Virus record (IMG/VR): IMGVR_UViG_3300031616_000202
Span: 1 to 21,200 of that record
Length of the DNA: 21,200 bases
Strand: one strand, 5' to 3'
Source: a virus
Shown here: one piece after another, positions 1-5,832 of the stretch
Layout of the letters: every line of letters begins with the position of its first letter
Numbering within the stretch: the first letter of the stretch is position 1
Position numbers and translations under genes: made by a program
Notes under the pieces: generated by a model
Databases searched by the model: none
Seen by the model: the letters and a program-made list of their open reading frames with translations, nothing else
Told to the model about the DNA's origin: nothing

Positions 1-552
1 GGCAGGGTGCTGAGCGTCGTCGCGGATGTGAGCTTCACCGTCGACATCAACTCGGCCGGCTTCACCGCTTTCAGCGGCGACACTGGCGGCACCGTGCGGA
101 CCGCGCCGCCGCCGGCACCGCCGACCGCGCCACCGGTGCCTCCGCCCCCACCGCCACCGCCGCCACCACCGACTGGCGGCGGCGGTTATGGCGGCGGCTG
201 GTGCGTCGCTGACGACACACTGATCCTGCTCGCCGATGGCAGCGAGATCGAGGCGCGCCTCCTCAAGGTCGGCATGCTCGTGAGGACGCAGCATGAGGAC
301 AGCCTCGAATGGGGCGACTATCCCGTCCAGGCGATTGAGCTGGCCTGGCAACCGGTGCTTCGCGCCGAGGGATATCCCCGCGCGACGGCGGAGCATCTGT
401 TCTGGATCGATGGCGCCTGGGTGCGGATGGATGCGATCGGCGAGCCTGACGGTTCGGCCTGGGTGGCGAAGATCGCGGTTGCGGGCGCGCGCACCTATGT
501 CTCGGCTGGCGTTCTGTCGCACAACAAGCGCGCGGACGGGCCTGAGCTATGA
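1..552 (+). CDS. C-terminal part of a phage protein ending in a Hint (intein/hedgehog-like) domain; 5' end outside window
   Basis: The frame is open to base 1, so this is the 3' part of a longer gene; a GTG at 7 is only the first start codon inside the window. Numbering from that GTG, residues 34-64 are a proline tract followed by a glycine-rich linker. Residues 66-173 then carry the Hint signatures: C66 starting [14 protein letters not shown] (block A), a T127-x-x-H130 motif in TAEHLFWI (block B), and the terminal H172-N173 in VSAGVLSHN (block G). Only eight residues follow the Asn, and the +1 residue is Lys rather than Cys, Ser or Thr. That resembles bacterial intein-like domains, which cleave themselves, more than a splicing intein. 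The stop overlaps the next start (ATGA), so the gene belongs to the tail operon. By inference it is a tail or adhesion protein processed by its own C-terminus. The domain call is firm; the role of the missing N-terminal part is unknown. Confidence 0.82.
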   Translation, partial: GRVLSVVADVSFTVDINSAGFTAFSGDTGGTVRTAPPPAPPTAPPVPPPPPPPPPPPTGGGGYGGGWCVADDTLILLADGSEIEARLLKVGMLVRTQHEDSLEWGDYPVQAIELAWQPVLRAEGYPRATAEHLFWIDGAWVRMDAIGEPDGSAWVAKIAVAGARTYVSAGVLSHNKRADGPEL

Positions 553-2555
553 GTGTCGCCCGCCTCTTTCGCGTAGGGTCGCCCTATAATGCGAGCGAAC
601 TGGCCGAGCTCGATTTCGAGCAATCGGCGGATACGATGTACCTCGCGCATATCAACCATCCGCCGGCCAAGCTGGTGCGCGGCGGGCATACGAACTGGAC
701 CTTCAGCGCGATCAGCTTCACGCCTACGCTGGCTGCGCCGACCGGTGTCAGCGCGACTGCGCCTGACCCGATCCCGAACCAGGATGCTGACGGCACGCCG
801 CCACACAATGCCTATTTCCCGCAGCCAGCGAGCTATGTCGTAACCTCTGTCGATGACGTATCTGGTATGGAAAGCCGGCCATCGACGCCGGACAGCGCGA
901 CCAACGACCTGACGCTGAAGCGCAACAGCAACACGATCAGCTGGTATGCGGCAACCGGCGCCAGCCGATACCGGGTCTACAAAGCCGATAACACGCAGGA
1001 ATTTGGCTATATCGGCAACACCGTCTCGACCTATTTCGTCGATGATAATATCGGGCCCGACTATTCCGACGGGCCGCCGGTCGGGAGCAATCCGTTCGAC
1101 GACTTCGAAGCCGACTTAACCGGCAGCATCACGGGAACGGTGCTCACCGTCACCGCGATCGCAAGCGGCGAACTCGCCGCGAACAAGACACTGTCGGCAC
1201 CGGGCGTTACGACCGGCACCATGATTACGGGCCAGCTCAGCGGCACGGCCGGGGGCATTGGGACCTATAGCGTGTCGGCATCGCAGGCTGTCGCGAGCGG
1301 TACGATCGTTGCCAGGGACATGGGGAATTATCCCTCGACGGTGACCTTTTTCGAACAGCGATTGCTCTGGGCCCGTACCGCCAACCACCCGAACGCGATC
1401 TATGGTTCGCGATCGGGCAGTTTCGAGAATATGGACATCTCGCGGCCATTGAAGGCGTCGGATTCGCTCAGCTTCGCGCTCGTCGCGGGGCGGGTGAACG
1501 CGGTCAACCAGCTCGTCTCGATGAACGATCTCCTCGCGCTGACGTCGGACGCGATCTTCAAGATCGGGGGCGGGCAGGCGGGCTATATCAGCGCGACCGA
1601 TTTCGTGACGCGGCGGCAGAACGGGCGCGGGGCTTCGCGGCTCTCCCCGCTCGTGATCGACAGCGTGTGCTTCTACCAGACCGCGATCGGCAATGGCGTG
1701 CGCACGCTGGGGTATGAATTCCAGACGGATTCGATCAACTCGAACGATGTGACGATTTTTTCGCCGCACCTGTTCCGGGGGTTCGATATCGTGTCCTGGG
1801 CTTATGCGCAGGAGCCGCGATCGATCATCTGGGCGGCGCGGAACGACGGGGCGTTGCTGTGCTTCACCTGGGAGCAGGAACAGCAGGTCTGGGGCTGGAC
1901 GCTGTGCGAGACGGACGGGCTGGTCGAGAGCGTGTGCGTCATTTCGGAGAATGGCGAGGACCGGCTTTATCTGACCGTGCGGCGCAACGGAAAATTGCTG
2001 ATCGAGCGCATGGCGGCGGCGCGCTGGGACGGTGTCGAGAATAGCTGTTTCCTCGACAGCGCCGTCTCCTATGCCTTCGATGCGCCGGCGACGCGGTTGC
2101 GGAACCTCGATCACCTCGAGGGCAAGACGATCTCGGCGCTGGCGGACGGTAATGTCGTATCGGGCCTGGTGGTGGCGAACGGCGTTGTCGATCTGCCCGA
2201 ACCTGCCTTGATCGTGACCGCGGGGCTGCCTTTTGCGGCGACGATCGAGACGCTGCCGCTTGCCTATCAGGGGCAGGCGGGCTGGACGATCGCCAAGCCG
2301 CAGACCCAGGCCAAGGCGGTGATCCGCGTGATCGAGACGCGCGGGTTGAAGGCCGGGCCGACCGACGCGAAGCTCGAGACCTTGCGGGCGCGCACGACTG
2401 AGATCCTCGGCCAGCCGAACCGGCTCCAGACCGGCCTGCTCGAGACATGGCTGCGGCCCGATATCAATGGCGGCGCGCGGGTGGTGGTGCAATCGAGCGA
2501 CCCGCTGCCGATGACAATTACTGGCATTTACCTTGATCCCACCGCGACAGAATAG
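549..2555 (+). CDS. Podovirus tail nozzle protein (T7 gp12 / tail tubular protein B-like)
   Basis: The 668-residue protein opens with an [18 protein letters not shown]-type segment and has [15 protein letters not shown] followed by an [14 protein letters not shown]-type segment at about residues 259-296. Both are hallmarks of the nozzle family that closes the tail tip of short-tailed phages (T7 gp12 is 794 residues). Residues about 65-185 look like a fibronectin-type-III-like sandwich ([22 protein letters not shown]). Residues about 190-256 are a Gly/Thr-rich beta domain ([16 protein letters not shown] to [14 protein letters not shown]) that recurs as a decoration in many phage proteins and interrupts the nozzle here. 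The start overlaps the upstream stop (ATGA). The stop lies inside the N-terminal codons of the next gene if that gene uses its TTG start. A structural role in the virion tail is well supported; fine function is inferred from family. Confidence 0.8.
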   Translation: MSVARLFRVGSPYNASELAELDFEQSADTMYLAHINHPPAKLVRGGHTNWTFSAISFTPTLAAPTGVSATAPDPIPNQDADGTPPHNAYFPQPASYVVTSVDDVSGMESRPSTPDSATNDLTLKRNSNTISWYAATGASRYRVYKADNTQEFGYIGNTVSTYFVDDNIGPDYSDGPPVGSNPFDDFEADLTGSITGTVLTVTAIASGELAANKTLSAPGVTTGTMITGQLSGTAGGIGTYSVSASQAVASGTIVARDMGNYPSTVTFFEQRLLWARTANHPNAIYGSRSGSFENMDISRPLKASDSLSFALVAGRVNAVNQLVSMNDLLALTSDAIFKIGGGQAGYISATDFVTRRQNGRGASRLSPLVIDSVCFYQTAIGNGVRTLGYEFQTDSINSNDVTIFSPHLFRGFDIVSWAYAQEPRSIIWAARNDGALLCFTWEQEQQVWGWTLCETDGLVESVCVISENGEDRLYLTVRRNGKLLIERMAAARWDGVENSCFLDSAVSYAFDAPATRLRNLDHLEGKTISALADGNVVSGLVVANGVVDLPEPALIVTAGLPFAATIETLPLAYQGQAGWTIAKPQTQAKAVIRVIETRGLKAGPTDAKLETLRARTTEILGQPNRLQTGLLETWLRPDINGGARVVVQSSDPLPMTITGIYLDPTATE

Positions 2556-3018
2556 GGCGAGGGCGGATATCCGCATCGTGAAGGCGTCGCCGGCTCATGT
2601 CGGGCGGATCGCGAACCGCATGCGAGACGCGGACATCGTCGAGTGTCGCGCGCTTGGACAAAGCCCGAAACAGGCGCTGCGGGAGGGGCTGATCGCTTCG
2701 ACGTTTTGCCTGACCGCGCTGGTCGACGGCTGGCCCGAGGCGATGTTCGGCCTGGTGGTGACGAATGCATTGGCCGGCGAGGGGACGCCGTGGATGCTCG
2801 GCACCGAAGCGATCTATGACCATCCGCGCGCAATGCTGCGCTGGGGCCCGCGCTTTGTGGCGGCGATGCTCGATTCAACTCCAGCGCTCAGCAACCTAGT
2901 GTCAGCCGATAACGCCCGCGCAATCCGTTTCCTGCAGCGGATGGGCTTTCACACAGGGGAGGACAGGATGTTCTTCGCCAATACCGAATTCTTCACCTTC
3001 ACCCAGGAGCGTCGCTGA
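2533..3018 (+). CDS. T7 gp13-like internal virion protein, GNAT fold
   Basis: The 161-residue protein begins [18 protein letters not shown], a GNAT-type first strand and helix, and ends with [16 protein letters not shown], the usual GNAT C-terminal 'N..a..fl...GF' element. This matches the gp13-like family of T7-type phages (T7 gp13 is 138 residues), which is needed for virion morphogenesis and is not known as an acetyltransferase. The position between nozzle and gp14-like genes agrees. The start is uncertain: TTG at 2533 overlaps the nozzle gene by 23 bases and keeps the whole first strand. GTG at 2578 has a purine-rich AGGGCGAGGGCGG stretch upstream but would remove IRI from the strand, so I prefer TTG. 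The stop overlaps the next start (TGATG). Acetyltransferase activity should not be assumed. Confidence 0.78.
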   Translation: MIPPRQNRARADIRIVKASPAHVGRIANRMRDADIVECRALGQSPKQALREGLIASTFCLTALVDGWPEAMFGLVVTNALAGEGTPWMLGTEAIYDHPRAMLRWGPRFVAAMLDSTPALSNLVSADNARAIRFLQRMGFHTGEDRMFFANTEFFTFTQERR

Positions 3019-3542
3019 TGTGTGTCCCCGCCCTTGCCGTGCCGCTGATGATCGCTTCCACCGTGGTTTCGGCCGGTGGCGCCGTGTTGTCCGGCATCGG
3101 CCAGAAACAGGTGCTCGATTACCAGGCGCAGGTCGCCGACCAGAATTCGAAGCTGGCCGAGAACCAGGCACAGGATTCGATTCAGAACACCAACCTCGAG
3201 GCGCAACGCCGGTATCGCGAGATTTCGCGGACCAAGGGCGTGCAGACCGCGGCGATGGCGGCGAACGGCGTGGACCTCAATTTCGGCAGCGCGGTCGATG
3301 TGCAGCGCGACACCGCCATGATCGGTGCCGAGGATCTCACCCAGCTCTACAAGGCCGGGAACGAGCGAACCAAGGGCTTCGAAATCAACGCCTTCAACTA
3401 TCGATCCCAGGCCGCGGGGGATCGCGCCAAAGGGCGTGGTGCGCTGATGGACGGCATCTTCAAGGGTCTTGGCACCGCACTGAGTGGCGCGTCGCAGGCC
3501 TCGGACATGGCTGGAAAAATGCCAGTAAAAATGGGTGGATAA
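3018..3542 (+). CDS. T7 gp14-like internal virion protein (ejection channel component)
   Basis: This 174-residue protein has a hydrophobic N-terminal helix (about residues 4-28, ALAVPLMIASTVVSAGGAVL). A long Gln/Asn/Ala-rich helical region follows (IGQKQVLDYQAQVADQNSK), and then the family-typical 'R..G...AA.aanGvdl..GSa.dv..dta..g..D......na....g' pattern (KGVQTAAMAANGVDLNFGSA). That is the signature of virion core proteins of the gp14 type, which leave the particle and form the membrane part of the DNA-ejection conduit. T7 gp14 is 196 residues, so length fits. The gene overlaps its neighbour upstream (TGATG) and lies 4 bases before the next likely ATG, so it is translated as part of the operon. 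The family call rests on pattern and gene order, not on an alignment. Confidence 0.72.
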   Translation: MCVPALAVPLMIASTVVSAGGAVLSGIGQKQVLDYQAQVADQNSKLAENQAQDSIQNTNLEAQRRYREISRTKGVQTAAMAANGVDLNFGSAVDVQRDTAMIGAEDLTQLYKAGNERTKGFEINAFNYRSQAAGDRAKGRGALMDGIFKGLGTALSGASQASDMAGKMPVKMGG

Positions 3543-3546
3543 ACCG

Positions 3547-4869
3547 ATGCCAATTGAACAGGATCTTGCGGCGGATCAGACCGCTGGTAACGATGGGCAG
3601 CCCGGCGACGATCAGGGCGTCGCTGTCCAGCCGGCACAATTGTTGAGCGACGTCGGCGATGAGGCCGCCCCGCTCCAACCCGGAAACACGGCCACCTATG
3701 TTTCGCCGGTGGCCACCGCACCAGCGCAGGGCGGCAACCCGGCAATGCGGGTCTTCACGCGCGCGCAGACCGATCTTGCGGTTCAGACTGAGGGCAAGCG
3801 ACCGGCGACGCTCGATCAGGTCGCGCTCGCCGTCCATCATGCGATGGTGGCGGAGGGGTTGAAGCCTCCGCCTCAGCCGCAAGCTGGTGCTTTGACACAA
3901 AAGCTGCCGAATCCGGCGACGCCGTCACCCGCCCCGAGAAGCCTGATTGCTCCAGGACCCAATGCTGCCGCCCCAGTCGCGATGCCGGGATCTGGAGCGC
4001 CCGCCACGCCGGCCCCCTCCGCGCCGTCATCCCTTGCGCCACCTGTGGCCACTCCACCTGTTGTCGCCCCACCTTCTGTCACGCCGCCCGCCGTCGGACC
4101 CGAACGCCCGGGCGCGGGCGGGCCAAAAGGGCAACATGGCAAATTCGGCGACGCATTGAAGGAGTTGATCGAAGCGCCGACGCCAAAGTCTCCACATTAC
4201 CAGCGCGTCTTGAGCGTATTGACCACGCAGGATCCTGACCGGATCGGTTACCTCTCGTCAAAATATGAATCCGGGGGAGCGGGGCCGGAAGCCATATCTT
4301 CCGGCAAGAACGATCCTGGTGGTGTCTCCTATGGAGCCTATCAGCTTTCCTACAACAAGAAGACGCTGCAGGGCTTTCTGGCCAGCGATGAAAACCTGTG
4401 GGCACGCGATTTCGCGGGTCTCAAGCCCAGGACCCCGGCGTTCAACAAGAAATGGAAGGAAATCGCGGCACAGGACCCGGGACTGTTCCGCGATGCGCAG
4501 TTCAGTTTCATTTACCGGACGAAATATGTCGCTGCCGTCGACGCGGTCAAAAACGCGACCGGTGTTGATCTCGACACGATGCCGAATTCAATCCGCGCGG
4601 CGGTCTTTTCAATGGCGGTCCAGCACGGAAGGGCCAGGATCCCGTTGACGAACGCAGTCCTTGCCGCCAACGCCTCGCCCGGAATCGGCGCGCCGGACTA
4701 TAACGAAAAGCTTCTGCATCAGCTTTATGCGAAGCGATCCGACTATGTGATTTCGGTTGCCAAGGTCACAACGAAGCCGGGCGACAAAAAGACGTTGCTG
4801 GATCTCCCCAAGTCCCGCTATCCGAAGGAGGAAATGGACGCTTTCACTGCCTTTCTTTCGGGGCATTGA
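3547..4869 (+). CDS. Virion-associated peptidoglycan hydrolase-like protein with Pro-rich linker
   Basis: I place the start at ATG 3547, which has GGGTGG at 3533-3538 eight bases upstream; the in-frame GTG at 3535 lacks such a site. Numbering from 3547, residues 1-115 are polar and probably helical, and about 116-190 are a Pro/Ala/Ser-rich linker. From about 205 to the end is a lysozyme-fold-like catalytic region. It carries SSKYESGG (E241 as candidate catalytic acid), a GKNDPGGVSYGAYQLS segment and a MAVQHGRA stretch. That 'sKYESgg...GGvSYG.YQl' pattern recurs in phage and spike-associated wall hydrolases of the lysozyme/chitosanase superfamily. In T7-type phages the slot after gp14 holds large core proteins, and one of them (gp16) has lytic transglycosylase activity. 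Here the catalytic unit is separate. Role in cell-wall penetration is inferred; exact bond specificity is unknown. Confidence 0.65.
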   Translation: MPIEQDLAADQTAGNDGQPGDDQGVAVQPAQLLSDVGDEAAPLQPGNTATYVSPVATAPAQGGNPAMRVFTRAQTDLAVQTEGKRPATLDQVALAVHHAMVAEGLKPPPQPQAGALTQKLPNPATPSPAPRSLIAPGPNAAAPVAMPGSGAPATPAPSAPSSLAPPVATPPVVAPPSVTPPAVGPERPGAGGPKGQHGKFGDALKELIEAPTPKSPHYQRVLSVLTTQDPDRIGYLSSKYESGGAGPEAISSGKNDPGGVSYGAYQLSYNKKTLQGFLASDENLWARDFAGLKPRTPAFNKKWKEIAAQDPGLFRDAQFSFIYRTKYVAAVDAVKNATGVDLDTMPNSIRAAVFSMAVQHGRARIPLTNAVLAANASPGIGAPDYNEKLLHQLYAKRSDYVISVAKVTTKPGDKKTLLDLPKSRYPKEEMDAFTAFLSGH

Positions 4870-4913
4870 GTGCAGGCAATAAAGCGCGTCGTTAATTTTG
4901 GGGGGCTGGGCAT

Positions 4914-5693
4914 ATGGTGCGGTTTTTCATTGTCCCGTGCTTCATCGCGGCGATCATTGGTGGCGGTTCGGCCGCCATCGCCGGCCGGGCCCAGGGCGTC
5001 TCCACTCCGTCGCACCCCCAAAGCCGGTCGCGCGGCATTTCCGACCAGACCATCACCGCGTTGCAGCGGCTGGTCCATGCCCGATATCAAAAGGCGCGAA
5101 AGTCTTTCCTGTTTAACGAGGATTTCTCCCATAGCGATATCAGCAAGAACCCCTTCTCGATCGCCGTAGACGGCTGGAACCGGCGCCTGGCGGCCTGTGC
5201 CGATAACGCATGCCGTTCCGCCGAGCTTTCGTCACAACTCGCCAGGCTGAATTTCGCGCTCGGCGAAAACACCGCAGCGCTGGGGGGAGTGCGGTTACGA
5301 ACCGGCGCACTTTCACTGAAAGCGCGTGGTGCATCAGGCGACATTGCCATCATGCCGGTTGGTGACGGTTCGATCGTGGTGGCGATCACGACCTTTTATG
5401 TCGGCCCTGGTGGCTCCGGCGCCTGGGATTGCGCCGGCATCATCGCCACCGGAGCGCTGGCATCGGCGAGCCCTTCGAGAATGACGCTCTATGACGAGGC
5501 GCAGCCGGTGTCGTTCGACCTGAGCGTCGCGAGCCCAGCCAGCGTCAGGCTGTCCGAGAATGCCGAGAACGAAAAGCGCGCCGCGAAAGACGATGGCTGG
5601 CCGGCGGTGTGCTCCACGGGAACGATCTTCGGCACCTATCGCGCCGAGCCGGTACGTCGCGGCCATGCTGCACCGTCGAAAGCCGCGCGGTAG
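4914..5693 (+). CDS. Secreted protein of unknown function with weak LprI-like (DUF1311-type) segment
   Basis: The 259-residue product starts with a clear signal peptide (VRFFIVPCFIAAIIGGGSAAIA, cleavage near residue 23), so it should be periplasmic. Residues about 80-105, WNRRLAACADNACRSAELSS followed by QLARL, resemble the 'W...R..C.d..C....y..Rl..L' pattern of LprI/YecT-like proteins, some of which inhibit lysozyme. The resemblance is short and I treat it as a hint only. The rest contains a beta-rich stretch with two further cysteines (WDCAG, AVCSTG), so two disulfides are possible. It sits 44 bases after the wall-hydrolase gene with a G-rich stretch before ATG 4914. That position makes a modulator of the hydrolase, or a superinfection or moron protein, plausible. 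Function is not established. Confidence 0.6.
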   Translation: MVRFFIVPCFIAAIIGGGSAAIAGRAQGVSTPSHPQSRSRGISDQTITALQRLVHARYQKARKSFLFNEDFSHSDISKNPFSIAVDGWNRRLAACADNACRSAELSSQLARLNFALGENTAALGGVRLRTGALSLKARGASGDIAIMPVGDGSIVVAITTFYVGPGGSGAWDCAGIIATGALASASPSRMTLYDEAQPVSFDLSVASPASVRLSENAENEKRAAKDDGWPAVCSTGTIFGTYRAEPVRRGHAAPSKAAR

Positions 5694-5717
5694 CGGCCGG
5701 ATGCAGCGGTGAATGCC

Positions 5718-5759
5718 GGCGGATCCGGCGCCTTGATTCAAGACTAGTGCGGATCCGCC
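5718..5759. promoter_or_regulatory. Hairpin between operon segments, possible terminator or RNA processing site
   Basis: GGCGGATCCG at 5718-5727 pairs perfectly with CGGATCCGCC at 5750-5759, a 10-bp GC-rich stem around a 22-base loop. The loop itself holds the small palindrome CTTGATTCAAG (5732-5742). The stem is followed by TAGGGTTTCTT, only moderately T-rich. It lies between the stop of the secreted-protein gene and the strong ribosome site of the next unit. It could attenuate transcription or be an RNA-processing site of the kind T7 uses between late genes. Pairing is visible; function is inferred. Confidence 0.5.
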
Positions 5760-5789
5760 TAGGGTTTCTTCCAAAGCAGGAGGGTGCCC

Positions 5790-5831
5790 ATGGCTACCAA
5801 TTTCGCGTCGAATCTTCAGGCGGTGCGCTGA
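5790..5831 (+). CDS. Possible 13-codon leader ORF with strong ribosome binding site
   Basis: AGGAGGG at 5778-5784 is the best Shine-Dalgarno sequence in this part of the window, five bases before ATG 5790. It opens only MATNFASNLQAVR before TGA at 5829-5831. ATG 5833 of the 948-residue gene follows after one base and has no strong site of its own, so translation of the large protein is probably coupled to this leader. It may instead be the surviving N-terminus of an older protein replaced by the present one. It is too short for independent coding evidence. Confidence 0.5.
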   Translation: MATNFASNLQAVR

Positions 5832-5832
5832 C

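Noticed and set aside
1116-2576. 486-codon open frame on the minus strand
   Set aside because: It is antisense to the nozzle gene, Arg/His/Asp-rich with no family motif, and typical of open antisense frames in GC-rich genes.
2533-3018. Functional N-acetyltransferase
   Set aside because: The GNAT fold is recognisable, but the gene order and gp13-like pattern point to a structural virion protein, so no enzyme activity is claimed.
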